Assembly (NCBI RefSeq): GCF_030272615.1
Contig: NC_081413.1
Coordinates: 22,510,501 to 22,570,500 of the forward strand
Source: Cryptomeria japonica
Taxonomy: Eukaryota > Streptophyta > Pinopsida > Cupressales > Cupressaceae
Reading direction: 5' to 3'
Length of the DNA stretch: 60,000 bases
Made by a program: the position numbers and the translations under genes. Under the pieces are notes generated by a model. That model ran no database searches and was not told the DNA's origin. It saw only the letters and a list, made by a program, of their open reading frames with translations. Each line of letters begins with the position of its first letter. Position 1 is the first letter of the stretch. Shown here piece after piece: positions 23,966 to 36,150 of this stretch.

Positions 23966-25102
23966 ATGGATATTTGGAAAAGAAACTTGAGGTAGCACTT
24001 GAAGATTATGATGCTGGAAGGATGAAGAACTTGTAGTTACAAGATGAATTTAATTTTTCTAAGGAATTCATTCTTATCCTATAGGAGAGGTTGTCATTTG
24101 TTCAAGCTAGGAGGAAGGAACTTCTACAGAATTAGAATAATGAAGAGAAAGATGCCCTTAATGAAAAATGTCAGAAGCTAAGTTTGGAGAATATGATCAC
24201 GAGGAATGAAATGAAATCCCTAACTATGAGGATGTCAAAGGAGATTAAATATCAGAAGATTAATGAAGAAAACCTTAGGAGATCTCTGAAAGATAGTTTT
24301 GAAGAATGCATCTAATTGGTTCAAGAAAATGATATGTTGAGAATAGATTTAGTGCAATTCCAAAGCAATGAACAATAACTTGAAAGACAAATGATAATCC
24401 TAAGAGATGATTTGACTATTACAAGTGAGTACAAGGTAAATTCAATGTTAGTTCAGCACAACTTGATGAATTATTGAAAAGTCAAAGACAAAATGGAGGT
24501 TCTAGTGGACTTGGATTTAAACAAGGTCAGAGCTCTAGTACTGCAAATGAAGATCAGAACCAGAAGACATTGGTAAGGTAGCTTAAAGATTACAAAATTA
24601 ATGGTAGATGTTTTATTTGTAATAAATTCGGTCACATGGCTAGGCAATTTAGAAATAGAGAAAATCAAAACTATAATTCTACTCCATGTCAATGTTCTAA
24701 ATGCAATAGGTATTGTCATAAGACAAAAGATTACAGAATGAATTTTAAATGTCATGCATGAGGAAACTTTGGACATATGGCTAATCAGTGCAGGTCAATC
24801 AATTATACCGGTTAGAGAAAAGCAATTCAAAAGGCAATATTACATGTTATGCATGCAACAAGATTGGACACAACTAAGTTTTGTAGAAGCAAAAATCCAC
24901 TGGTTAGCAATGATGGATCAAATGATAAAGGGATCAATGAAATTCAACAAGATCATATCAAGAAATGGGTCAGGAAGTCAGATGATCAATTAGTAGATGG
25001 GAATGCTCTAATTACTCAACCGGTAGAGGAGGTTGCTCCTGCACCATTAGGAAGCTCATCCAGTAACTCATGCAGATGCCTTAAGGGTAGGAAAAATTTA
25101 TG
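23966..25102 (+). pseudogene. ORF1 of element A (coiled coil and zinc knuckles)
   Basis: The start ATGGATATTTGGAAAAGA corresponds to the ORF1 start of B. The coiled-coil region is recognisable by alignment with B but broken by stops and a frameshift. The knuckles follow: CFICNKFGHMARQF (last Cys lost), CSKCNRYCHKTKDY and a third ending GHMANQC, then a frameshifted fourth. Dead copy. Confidence 0.7.
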
Positions 25103-25329
25103 AAAATATTTCTTAAGCCCCGGGAAGGAGTTTTGGAAGATTTTCTAGATATTGGAAAAGGTTTATTTGGTATGGATATGTTCGATCGAGATCTGATATA
25201 TTTCACTGAAATTCAATCATATCAATGATGAATTAGGGTTTCTTGAAGGTTAAAAGGTTGAAACCACTTTATTTTGAGAGAAATTAAGAGTGATATAGAG
25301 AGAGCCTAAGGTGATTCAATGTGATCATA

Positions 25330-26331
25330 TACCTTCTTCAATGATTCCACTAGCAATTAGAAGAGTTCTCTTTGGTTTTACCGAAAGTAACTAATACTGT
25401 ACCAAGTGGCAAAGCTCCCAGTACAAAAGAGGAAGTTATTAAAATTAATAAAGCATTAGAAGAGAAGGGAGAGGAATCTAGTAGGGAATCGATAGCGAGC
25501 ACATCATTGTTGTCAATTGACACCTCCTAGGTAGAGCAGAAGAGAATAATTGAGATGAGTTATACTGAGCTCATGATGATGGATGCTCAGAAGATGATAA
25601 AGGAAGGATCAATGGAAAAAGTAATTATTGATCAATCAATCCCAATATTGCATAGACTTCTCCTGAAGTTCCATTTTGACAAAGGAGCAAGCCCATTCAA
25701 AAAGCTCGAAATAATTACTAAGCACATTTCTAAGGATTTTCAATCACTGTAGTAGATATCTAATCGACAAGCGTTGGAGAGATTCACACAAGCTAAGAGA
25801 GATACTTTTGATCAAATGATTGAATTAGAGAAGAAGGAGATTACTGACAAACTAAAGTTAATTGATAATGTTGCAAGATAATGTACTAATATTTATAGAG
25901 TATGTTGTAATACCAGACTACTCACTGCAGATATAGATAAAGGGATTGAGGATTCACATGACAAAATTGTAGGTATTATCAATTCTTTTGATGGTCAAAT
26001 TCTTTGACTACATCTATTGATGGATATATAATTCGTATTGGAAGCTCACATCTCAGCTCTTGAAAGTGATAAAGATAAAATTATTAGGAGAGATAAAGGG
26101 CTCAGAGGACTGGGGAGTCCCTGGTTGGACTCCTTGAGTGTACATAAGAGGGAATACATTAATATGGTTGGTAATCCCACATCGACGGAGCTTAAGGACA
26201 AAGAGTTATATGGTCATATGCTTAATGGACTTGTATCTATTTCCAACACATTCAAATCCAGTTGGGACACTTATCTAGAGATTTTAGAGAAAGCCTATAC
26301 AAAAAAATTCAAGTATATTCAGCTTCGGTAA
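25330..26331 (+). pseudogene. ORF2 of element A, C-terminal remnant
   Basis: From about 25400 the sequence matches the part of B starting at 40563. The segment 25555-25752 includes AQKMIKEGSMEKVIIDQSIP and ASPFKKLEIITKHISKDFQS, equivalent to B residues at about 40740-40910. 26038-26331 includes DSLSVHKREYINMVGNPTST, also present in B near 41280. The N-terminal half of ORF2 is absent. Function unknown. Confidence 0.7.
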
Positions 26332-26399
26332 GGTGTTTTGGCAAACATTTTTTGTACAGACTTTCATTCTTCATCCTGGTTTTTGGTATTTTTTTGGAA

Positions 26400-26586
26400 T
26401 TGATGTCAAAGGGGGAGATATAGGTGAAAAATATATTCTTGATATCAGGAGATATGGAGTATTATGTATATATCATGATTACAGATGGATATTCAGCTCA
26501 AGGGGAGTAGTCTTAGGGTGAAACGGTAGATGGAAACCATTATCATTTTTCATATGAGTGTTGTCATCAATGCCAAAGGGAGAGAT
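26400..26586 (+). other. Polypurine region of element A
   Basis: Three purine tracts: CAAAGGGGGAGATATAG (about 26407), AAGGGGAGTAG (about 26499) and the terminal CCAAAGGGAGAGA (26573-26585), one base before the LTR. The last is preceded by GTCATCAATG as in B, C and E. Confidence 0.75.
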
Positions 26587-27506
26587 TGTTGGGAGTTGAC
26601 ACTCATTTGATTGGTTTCATATGTTTTCATTCATGGCAACATGATCCATCTTAATTCCTTGGTTTGGTAGTTCATTGGTAGATACTGCACTGGCACCACC
26701 ACTGACACTGACATCGACAAGTATCTTCACTGGTAGGAAGGATTCTATAGTTACTGGCACTAAAGGATGACATGAATTACAACTGGGTACCGACATAGGC
26801 CAACATCATTGGGAGATCTTACAATTGGCAATTAATTTTTATATTTATGTATATATGTATTAAGGCGACATGAATAATCATTTGGTAATTATCTTTGTAA
26901 GCCGACATGAGTCATGAAGGATTTTAAGGGTATATAGGTCAGTTGATTAGATAATTTTGTGATATGTTAGGATATGAAAGAGACATGAGAGATAATTGTA
27001 ATGCGAGGAATGTTGATGTTATAATGCGAAGATTATGTAAGAGGTTATTCTGGTAAGGGTCTAGGGTTTTCAAAACTAAAACAGTCGGACCTTGAACCGG
27101 AACTCAATCAAGAATAGAAGACACATTAAATGAGTTCAATTTTATGTTTTACTATTTAAAGCGACTATAGTCAGTAAGACTCCTTTGTGTTGAGCGGTGT
27201 ACTCTAGGATGTAAGCCTTCCTACATGTGCAAGCCCCCATACTATGTAATATCTTTTCATATGGCCGACGGATTGATATTCTAGGGCACAAATCCCACCA
27301 TGGTTTTTCCTCTTTGAGTTTTTCCATGTATAATTATCTATGTTATGGTATTCATTTGTGTGATTATCTTATTGATTTCTTTACTTCTTTCAATTATATA
27401 TGTACTGGTTTACTAGTTGGTGAATGCATGCTATAATAAGGTTAAAATTGAACATTCTGGTAGAACACTGGTTCACCCCCCCTCTTAGTGTTCTTTGATT
27501 CCAACA
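26587..27506 (+). repeat. 3' LTR of element A
   Basis: 920 bp, TGTTGGGAGTTGACACTC to GATTCCAACA. By eye it is close to 90% identical to the 5' LTR at 22988-23897. Confidence 0.88.
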
Positions 27507-28828
27507 CGGGAATGAGCTAACCAGTAAAGAAATAGGAAGGTGGGAATCAAGACCTTAATCGGTATATGAGGAAATATTTTGATTGTTGATGATTGAAGTG
27601 TTGTGGTTCAGAATGTTAGTTTATGTCATTGTAATATGTATCTTACCAGAACCACATCATTTTATGACAACTAGAAGTCATATTTACAATTTATGATATA
27701 TTTTTGCTAGGTTTTAAGAAGGTTTTAAGGACTGGTAAACAATTCTCTTAATTGGTAATGATTTTTGGTTTGGTGGTGATCAACATCAAGTTTAAAAGTT
27801 GGAGGTGACATGACACAACCCATGTAAATGAATGAATTGTGTGTTTGGCATGTTTAAAGATGAAATTTATTGGTAAACAAGGAAGGGCTTAGAAGAGTGT
27901 TATAAGGGTTTGACTTTGTATCAAATCAAGTTGTTGTGATGAGTTAAGATCACTCAATGGTTGATATTGTCTTCAAAAATGTTATAATGATCTGTATGAT
28001 GATCTCATATGATCTATGATGATCTGTATTATAAATTCCTGATGTATCTAGCATTTTGTAATTGACCAAGTTGTAAAGGTTATTTATGTTAGCTTAGATG
28101 ATGTTTGTTGTGTCATTGGCTTTGAGAAGAGTGTGAAGTCGAACAAGACTATGAAAAATTTGTCAGAGTGTTACATATTTAGAGTAGAATTGGATATGAT
28201 CAATCAAGAAGCTAAGTGATATACCCAGATCATTTGTTATTGTTCCCTAATAGTTGTAGTAGTCAAAATCCCTTAACTGGGTAGGTCCTAAAAGGCCTTA
28301 CATTGTAAATCCCCTAATAGGGTATCTCTACATCAGAGTCTCAAACCCTCTTGTTAGGTTGATCCTAACAGGCAAAGCTCCTAACAGGGCTCATCATAAT
28401 AAATCCCTTAACCGAGTGACTCCTAATATGGTCTACTCCTAACAAGGAATCTTTCTAAGCTTGTAACTAGGCTAGGCTCCTAACAGGGCACATTATGAAA
28501 GAATGCACTATTTTACTGGGTACCAATTCCCACCATTGTTTTTCCCTATTTGGGTTTCCATGTGAAAAAACATGGTGTTAATATGGTGAATGTTTTTATG
28601 TGATGTCATTCCTATTTTCAATTTATGTATGGTTAATGATAACTTAATGAGTAGCATTGATATTTAGCAGATGATTATCATCATACACCGATACTAGTAA
28701 ATGGTTGTGTTGTTGGTTATTGTTTGATTTGGTGAAAGTTTTATAAGGCTGAGTTTCAGATTTATAATTATTGTTAATATTGATTCACCCCGCCCTCTCA
28801 ATATTAACTGGATCCTCTAAGATTAACA
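27507..28828 (+). repeat. 3' LTR of element C, second part
   Basis: Resumes at CGGGAATGAGCTAACC, matching AGAATGAGCTACC in the 5' LTR, and ends AAGATTAACA at 28828. It has the four TGATCT sites (about 27988-28025), the TTAACCGGGT-type array (about 28265-28500) and the CATTGTTTTTCCC box with TTTCCATGTGAAA. Confidence 0.87.
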
Positions 28829-28833
28829 CTTAG
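28829..28833. repeat. Target-site duplication of element C, right copy
   Basis: CTTAG, identical to 16770-16774. Confidence 0.9.
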
Positions 28834-29456
28834 ATTTGAGAAAGATGATATCTCTGGGTCTGGTCAAAATAATCCCAAGTCATCAAATCAGAAGTCAAAA
28901 TCTAACATGTCTCCAATAAGGCAACCTAATGCTCAAAATTTTGATGATTATTGTTTTGTTTGTAATAAATTTGGTCATAAGTCTAGTCAATGTAGAAATA
29001 GAATAAACCATAATAGTCAATCTTTCTCCATTCAATATTTCAAATGCAAAAAGTATGGACATAAGTCAAAAGAATGCATAAGTGTGTTGAATAACTATTT
29101 TCTAAAAAGGAATATTAGGTGTTATGCATATGGTAGATTTGGTCATATTGATAACTAGTGTAAATCAAGAGGAAATCAAGGGAATAACATTCCTAGTCAA
29201 AGAAATGTTATGTGCTACAATTGCAACAAATATGGTTACATTTCAAGATTCTATAAAAGAAAAAAATTGAATAGAAATGATCTGACATACAAGAATAAGA
29301 ATATGCAGGTAGATGTAAAAGGGAAAGAAAAAGTGGAGGACATCAGAGATTAGATAAAGAAGAAATGGGTTAAGAAGACTGATTCAAATAAAGGAAGTGG
29401 ATCCGCACCTGATTCTGGTGCTGCAAATTCATCTGGGAACTAGTTTGAGGCCTCTG
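28834..29456 (+). pseudogene. ORF1 of element D, second part (four zinc knuckles)
   Basis: Continues ORF1 after the C insertion. Four CCHC-type motifs follow one another: CFVCNKFGHKSSQC (intact), YFKCKKYGHKSKEC (first Cys changed to Tyr), CYAYGRFGHIDN-stop-C (second Cys changed to Tyr) and CYNCNKYGYISRFY (His and last Cys changed). A basic/acidic linker with KGKEKVEDI follows. Tandem knuckles bind single-stranded nucleic acid, as in gag nucleocapsids. Confidence 0.75.
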
Positions 29457-29875
29457 ACTTAAGAGTATTTTACATGCAAATCCTTTTCACCCCTGCCAAT
29501 AATGATGTCAAAAGATCAACAAATTGTTGGTAGCTATATTCTGATAGTGCAAATATTTTGGAAGGAATTTCATAAGAGTATAAGAAAATTTGAAGATCCA
29601 TAGAAGAATTCTTGAGAGACTATTTGTGAATGTAGGGTATCCAGAAGGATTAGGGAAAAGTGCATTTATTACACAAAAAAGATAGATATGCAGATGATAA
29701 AAAGGTAACTTAACTCTCTCATTTGTCACTTTACATTCGAATAGAAGAGGTTTGAAGTGCTCTACAAGAATATTTTCAAGAAAGATCAAAGCATGAAAGA
29801 AATTTGCTGAGCAAAAACCTAATCCAATGGTTGAGGTATTTATCCATGAAAATTTTCAAGTTTAAAATTTTTGAA

Positions 29876-32800
29876 ATGGATACTTCTCGTATGGTAACTT
29901 CACTAGTTGTAGATAGTATTTAGAGATCTCAGCTAAATTTCAAGAAACACCCATTTACTTATGTCAAAGATAATCCAAAAAGTGCATTTTCATTTATTCC
30001 ATATGGTGTTTTGACTCATTGCAACCTCGAGGAGTTGGGAAGCTCTCATTTGTTGAATTTCTATAATAAGCAGTTTATTGATGAGAAATTCAGGCTAAAA
30101 TCAAAATCCCAAGTGTTAGAGGAAAAGAATTTTGTGTAGTTTGTCAAATCCTCGCTGCTTGATGAACACGAGTGGGTCTGATATTTTCTTAGAAGAATGC
30201 ATGATGAGTTCATGTGGATAAATAAGTCATTTAAGATCACTAAAAATGCCATTAGGATATTAATAGGGTTGTGTTCATTTGGTGATTTGCCCTCACTAAA
30301 TTTTGTGAATAATCAAATTGTCACAGACACAACCCAATCAAAATTTGACAAAAGAGCCATGACAATCAATGATATTCTGGAATATGATGTTAGATTTTCT
30401 TCAATGGTGATTGGGTATAAGATATACTACTCAAGTAGAGAGAATTTTGTATCTGGTACCACCATATGTGTAGCATTAAGATGGTTGGGGAGAAAAAAAA
30501 TTATGACCTATGTGCATTGCTTCAAAGTGAGCTGATGAAGAACCTGTCCAAGATCAAACAAGACAAGAAACATCCATTCAAATACATAAATTTAATCCCA
30601 CTCTTATTTTTCTACTTCATGAATAAACTTCTAAGTATTGGCCAAGTCTAATGGGCTTATGACAAACTAGTGGCAATGCAAATTAAAGAACTGTTATACA
30701 ACATTGGTGACACTAAGGTATGGAAGGCCACACTCTTGGGTTACTTCAAAAAAATTTAGAGTACAATGAAGGAAAGGGAGAGAATCCTGAGGTTAGTAGT
30801 CGAGAAGTATCAAAACACCATTTGCTTCATGGTGGATACTGATCAATTCCTAATGGAGGCAGTAGAACCTAGAACGTCTCAGATCATGCCCATGGGGTAT
30901 GAAGTTGAAGAGGAAATAATTGAGCTATATATTAAACATTTGTTAAGAAATTTGATGGATACCTCGGAGGAGAGATTTGGGACTTATGCTCAGATTAGCT
31001 AGAAACTGCATGATCAATTGAAAAAAATAGAACTGGTAAGGAAAGTGAGGAAGGAAGTGGAGGGATATGGAGAGAGCATAGGGATCACTAAGGAGGCTAT
31101 CTAGGAAGCAAGGAAAAGGTAAATACTATCTAAAGAGGACCTCATCAAGGAGAAGGCTAAATTGGAAGTATTTGTTCCCAAGCCAAAGCAAACAAGGAGC
31201 TCTACACCCTCCTCTAGTTCACAGAAGCTTGCAAGATCTTAAGAACCTGAAGCCAAATCATCTAGCAGTGAAGGGAAGAGGAAGAAAGGAAAGGTATTAA
31301 GAGTTTATGTTTCTTCTCCTAATGATGAGGAGACAAAATTTGATAAGGAAGTAGAGGAAACAAAGAAAAAGGACACTAAAGCTACAAAAGTCCCTAAGGA
31401 CAAGCCCCCCAGTGGAGAAAAGCCAAGTAATAAACCAAAGACAGATTCCCCAAAATCTGGGATGACAATTAAAGAGGTGGAGAAAGTTGTCATAGTTATG
31501 AGGTAATCTCAGACCATTTTTTGAGTTTTATTACAAGTTTGATGAAGCTAGTCAAAGAACTTTAGAATAAGCCATTGTAATATACTTGAATAAATTCAGT
31601 ATGGCTCTTATAAAAACTATGTGAGAAGTCCCCAAGAGTCATTATGATGTATTAGAAATGAGAAGGGATAGTTCCAAGACAAAAGATGAAAAATTGAGAG
31701 AATATGTGCTAGTACAACTATGTCATATTATAGCTGTAAAAGAAGTTGATAGAATTCTTAAATAAGCTAAGAGTGAGCTTAGGAGAAAAACCAGAAGCAA
31801 TAAGTAAATGATTGTCAAATTAGAAGAACTCATAAAAGACACTGAGAATATCTTAAGGTCTTTTTTTCTCAAGAACCAATATGATGTTGTTCCATAGAAA
31901 TTTCATGGTGATACACCTAAGTCATCTATTCTGGAAACTCAAGGTGAACAAACCAAGGTAGATATTCGCTCTATTTTGAAAGTGCAAGCAATAGATTAAA
32001 CATTTGAACAAGTTGAGGTGAATGCATCATCTGCTCCAAAAGCACCTAAAGATAAATAGGTTGATGTAGACATTCCTTATGATCTGGTAGAAGGAGATAT
32101 AGATAAAAGAAGTGATGAGTCAGTGGTAGTCGATGCAGTTGAGAATACTCAAAATCCTCCAGTTAGTCTAAAGATGAGAAACCTATGAAGACTAAGTCCT
32201 CTAAGGTTGATATAGAGAAGGTAGCAGAAGGGGAGAAGGTTGAGGTTAAGGAATACCCTATTTCAGAAGCAAGAGACACTGAAGGGGTAGTCAAAGATAA
32301 ACATATTATTGATGATTTGTAATTTGTCCAAGTTCCCATTAGCCTTGCCTATATGTCTCCCATTTAGAAGCTGGAATTAGCTTCATTTGCACAAGCCAAG
32401 GCAAGTTAATATATAATAAAGTCACACATTGAAGATAGTGAATTTCTCACTCGTGCATCTGGTGTTATTGAGAAGATAATGTCCTCTTATGTCAAGGAAA
32501 AATTTCAACCCCCTCTGGCCAGTTAAAAGGTTTTATCAATTCAGTGAGTACCGATTTTGAGTCACTAGAGATGTTTGTTGAGGCCAACGTTTGCAATTAA
32601 TTTAATGCCAAAAGGCTTAGGACATTAGAGAGAATAATTGCATATTATATAGTTGTGTTAGATACCTGTGTCAAGAGAATGCAAGATGCATTATCCAAAG
32701 GAGGTAATATTTACAAATCATGTCTATCATTGTCAAAATTCACTTAGAATATTGAGAAGGAGTCAAAGCAGCTTGAAAAGAAATTAGCCAATATATCTCA

Positions 32801-33150
32801 GTCATTTTATCCTTCATCAGTCTCTGTGGCCAGTTGAGAAGACCATGTAATATATTTACCTGACAAAATTAAGAGTTTAAGACATGAGAAGGAGAAGATT
32901 ATTTCCAAAGTTTGTGAACTTGGGAGTCACATCACTCCCAAGTTGGACACAATGCTCAGTGTATTGAAGGATGCTCAAGATTTCATAGCCACAAGTATCC
33001 CCTTTGATCTCAATTCAATAGAGATGCAAGAATACCTCTTTAGTGGCGTTATATAAGTTCTAGAATGTCTCAAGAAGGGCTAGGAGAACCATTTGAGCTC
33101 TTTGAAAAACATTTTTACAAATGTTTTGAAGTTTATGTAAGTTAGTAAGT
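29876..33150 (+). pseudogene. ORF2 of element D (unrecognised protein)
   Basis: I do not recognise the family. The ATG at 29876 corresponds to the ORF2 start of B (37634). Shared blocks include HCNLEELGSS (B: HCHIEDLGTS), RRMHDEFMWINKSFKITKNA (B: SRVHREFI, stop, LNRPYKITKEA), VRFSSMVIGYKI (B: IRFGSMIIRYKV), EKYQNTICFMVDTDQFLMEA (B: EKYPTDICLMVKKDETLMEA) and MGYEVEEEI. Past about 31000 it becomes a Lys/Ser/Glu-rich, probably disordered tail, then coiled-coil-like stretches. No RT, integrase or protease motif. Many stops; about 1,090 codons in total. Confidence 0.65.
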
Positions 33151-33377
33151 TCTGCGTGTACATATACCACTATATATATAGAATTTTGTGTAAATTTTTG
33201 GCATGAGGATCCCTACCTTTTTCATTGATATCAAAGTGGGAGGGTAGGGTAGTGAAAAGTGTTGCATTCATCTCAAGGGGAGTTCTAGAGTTGTTAATTT
33301 TTTTTTCTAAGTTTTGTAGTGTACATATGTTGGTACTGATTCTGATAGTCAATTTTTACTAAGTGTTTCCTTCAATG

Positions 33378-33425
33378 AAAAAGGGGGAGATTGTTGGAAA
33401 GAGACACTAATTATGACCAGTAGTT
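33378..33425 (+). repeat. Polypurine tract and truncated 3' LTR of element D
   Basis: AAAAAGGGGGAGA (33378-33390) is followed by TGTTGGAAAGAGACACTA at 33392. This resembles the start of the 5' LTR (TGTTGGCAAGATATACTG) for about 30 bases, then similarity is lost. None of the internal LTR landmarks follow, so most of the 3' LTR appears deleted or replaced. Confidence 0.5.
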
Positions 33426-35144
33426 TTTTAGTTTATTTTATTGTATATTTTAAACAAAATCTAGAAAATTTTTGTTGAAAATATCTCCATTGGTTGGTGG
33501 ATTTGAAATGATTTCTTTTATGTCATGATTAAAGAATAAATACATAATATAGAAAAAGGATTTTATTGACTAAAATTATTAGTCCCATGAAATGACTTAG
33601 AATCTTGATTAGCTTGGTTGTGAAAGAAATTCATGCCAATTTCATGATAAATGTATAGCATGAGGGATTGATTTGTTTTCATAAGAAACAAGGGAATTGA
33701 GATCTCAACTTTTGTATCATCATCCATGTCAATCACACATAATGAACCACTAAACATAATTTCACATGTATCTATAATATGAGAACCTTAGGATTACATG
33801 TCATGAGAGAATATAGAGATGAAATAAATAACACTCTTATTTAATAGATCTCAATAGGTTGTAAGTAGATAAACGATTTTATTATTGTCATCATCTAATT
33901 TAAAATCTATTAGATTTATGATGGTTCACAATAAAACTCATATGGTTTAGGGGAAGTCATGGCCAAATTATATACATTAGATGTATAGAAAATAAGGAGA
34001 CACTCAATAGTGAATTTATGAGGGAACATACAAGTTACCCAAAATATATGACTCAAATTAAATTTTTGATGAAACAGGGTAAAAAAATTAAAACAATGCC
34101 TATATTTAAATTAAAATTCATGAGGTAACATGCACAATTTCATCATTGAGGCATAAGATATTGAAAAAGAGAAATTTCCTCTTTAGGCATATTCTAATGT
34201 CTTCACTTTGGGAGTCATTATAATCAAAATTATAATTAGACCCTAAAAAATTTAGAAAAAGAAACAAAACAATGGAATTAAGAATCATGTTCATGACAAA
34301 ACAAGATTGTTTAACATTTTTTAAATCTCATTTTAAAACAATAGATAACTACATTTTATTTTGGTGCATGTAGATTACGCATGATTCACTTACAAATGAA
34401 TGAATCTAACAAATCAATATAAAAGAATGTCTCTTAGCTCTTTCCATGAATGAATTGAGATAGGAGAAAATATTAAGTACCAAGATGAGGATTCATAAAA
34501 AGGTGAAGAAAAAGATAAATTACATGCAAAATCATCATGCAATATACCCAAACTACTTAAATGATCTTACAAAATATTAATGAGACTCTCAATATCCCTA
34601 AGAACATTATTGATATCACTAGTCATTTCAAGAGGAATGCACCCAAGATAAGAAAGTTCATCATAACAAATAAAAGAGGGAAAACATAGAAACATTATAC
34701 AATGACATAGTTCTAACACCACAAATGTTGACCAACAAAACTAAATGTGATAATACAAAGAGTTGATGACCAACTCCTTTCTTGAAAGGAAATATAAAAG
34801 CCTACCCAAAGTCTTATGTTTAGCATGTTTGATCTATGCAACATGTTGGCTCTAAAAAAGTTAGGTTGTCAACTTAGGACATTGAGGTATCACTTATGAT
34901 CAAGATAATTAAGAAATAATTCAAGGGGAAGGGTAAATCCTTCATCTTTAGGTTCCATTAGTCCAAAGATGTGTTCCTAAGGTTAGTATATTAGGTAAAA
35001 AAGATTTTAGTACACAACATACCCTATCCACCAAAGAATTCCAAATTTTGTCACTAGTTTTTATTATGATAGTTAAAAACTATTGAGTACACTAACCTTT
35101 TATGAGAAAATAACACTTCCTTCCTAAAATTAAATATTTTACCA
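33426..35144. other. AT-rich spacer between elements D and B, nothing recognised
   Basis: About 1.7 kb, with only short ORFs and no known motif. It is the target sequence into which B inserted. Confidence 0.5.
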
Positions 35145-35149
35145 CTTCT
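35145..35149. repeat. Target-site duplication of element B, left copy
   Basis: CTTCT directly before the LTR; repeated at 42668-42672. Confidence 0.88.
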
Positions 35150-36082
35150 TGTTGGCAATTGACACTCAATTGGTTGGTTTCACTATGTTGTCATTGATGG
35201 CAACATGGTATTGTGTTATGCCTTCATGTTTTGGTTCAGTTGTGTACTGACACGCACTTTACAGATACTACACTAGCACCAACACCGACACCGGAAGGAC
35301 AAAAGGATTTCTTTGGTTACCGGCGATGCAGGTTGATATGGTTTAGTAGAGGTTATTGGTATTGGAGGCCGATATATCTTGGATCCAGAGTCGGCAATTG
35401 GTTTTAATATTTATGCATTTATGTTTTCTGGCCGCAACGTAATTTGAAATTTTATATATCTTTGTAATCCAACATAAGGCATGTAAATTTGTATAGGGTA
35501 GATAAGTCAGTTTGATAAATCATTTTTATATAGACATGAGATAGGAGATTATGTACATGGGAATGTAATATGATGCAGAATATCTCAGATAGATCCTGTA
35601 TGTGAGGAAATTGATGTAAGGTTTATTGTGGTAAAGGGTTTTAGGGTTTTAGACTAGAACAAACAGAGTTTAAACCAGAACTGTATTTAGGTATAGAAGA
35701 TGCTATCTTAGCATTTCACACTTCTCCGGATTGTAGTTTGGAATTTTCTATAGTAAGTAAGGCTCCTTTTATGTTTGAGTAGTGTAAGCCTTCCTGCAAG
35801 TGCAGGCCCCTCATATTTTTTAATATCTCTTCATATGGCCAGTGGATTGATATTGTGGGTCACAAATCCCACCGTGGTTTTCCTCTTTGAGGTTTTTCAT
35901 GTATAAATCTGTATGTTATGGTTCTCATTTATGTGGTTGGCTTAGTGGTTGCATTACTTCTTTCCATTCTATATGTACCGGTATACCGGTTGGTGTATGC
36001 ATGTTTTAATAAGGATAAAATTAATCATTCTGGTATAACACTGATTCACTGCCCCTCCTCTGAGTGTTATTGGATTCCAACA
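35150..36082 (+). repeat. 5' LTR of element B
   Basis: TGTTGGCAATTGACACTC to GATTCCAACA, 933 bp. It contains CACCGTGGTTTTCCTC (about 35869) with TTTTTCATGTATAAA, and TGATTCACTGCCCCTCCTCT near the end. Confidence 0.9.
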
Positions 36083-36084
36083 AT

Positions 36085-36097
36085 TGGTATCAAAGCC
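36085..36097 (+). other. Primer-binding site of element B
   Basis: TGGTATCAAAGCC two bases after the LTR. It differs by one base from the initiator-Met site. Confidence 0.85.
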
Positions 36098-36150
36098 TTG
36101 TGCCTTGGAGGAAGTTTAATAGCTTGAGGAAGATCCTGAATCTGGAATCT

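Larger units (their letters stand above)
22988..27506 (+). mobile_element. Element A: internally deleted member of the two-ORF family, inside the LTR of C
   Basis: A carries two LTRs of about 910-920 bp (TGTTGG...CCAACA), an initiator-Met-type primer site, a degenerate ORF1, the C-terminal part of ORF2 and a polypurine tract. Flanks are CTCGA (22983-22987) and CGGGA (27507-27511); the uninterrupted 5' LTR of C has CTAGA at this point, so the two flanks look like a mutated 5-base duplication. Relative to B, about 3 kb of ORF2 is missing. A is the youngest insertion in the D/C/A stack. Confidence 0.85.
16775..28828 (+). mobile_element. Element C: Ty1/copia (SIRE-like) retrotransposon, 3' LTR split by element A
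   Basis: C carries LTRs, an initiator-Met primer site, gag with a zinc knuckle, protease, integrase, RT and RNase H. Integrase before RT defines Ty1/copia. The RT and the multiple polypurine tracts resemble the SIRE lineage, although I cannot exclude Tork. It is flanked by CTTAG on both sides and lies inside ORF1 of D. The 3' LTR is interrupted at 22988-27506 by A. Many stops make it non-coding now. Confidence 0.88.
15015..33425 (+). mobile_element. Element D: pol-less LTR element of the two-ORF family, carrying nested C and A
   Basis: Without the nested 16775-28828 insertion (and one target copy), D has a 5' LTR, a primer site, an ORF1 with coiled coil and four zinc knuckles, an ORF2 of about 1,090 codons, a polypurine tract (33378-33390) and the first bases of a 3' LTR. 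No protease, integrase, RT or RNase H motif is visible in either ORF. ORF1 and ORF2 resemble those of B, and the LTR end boxes resemble those of A and B. D is the most diverged and, from the nesting, the oldest of the D/C/A stack. Confidence 0.75.

Noticed and set aside
33392-35144. Full 3' LTR of D
   Set aside because: None of the internal LTR landmarks or a CCAACA end occur in the expected distance.
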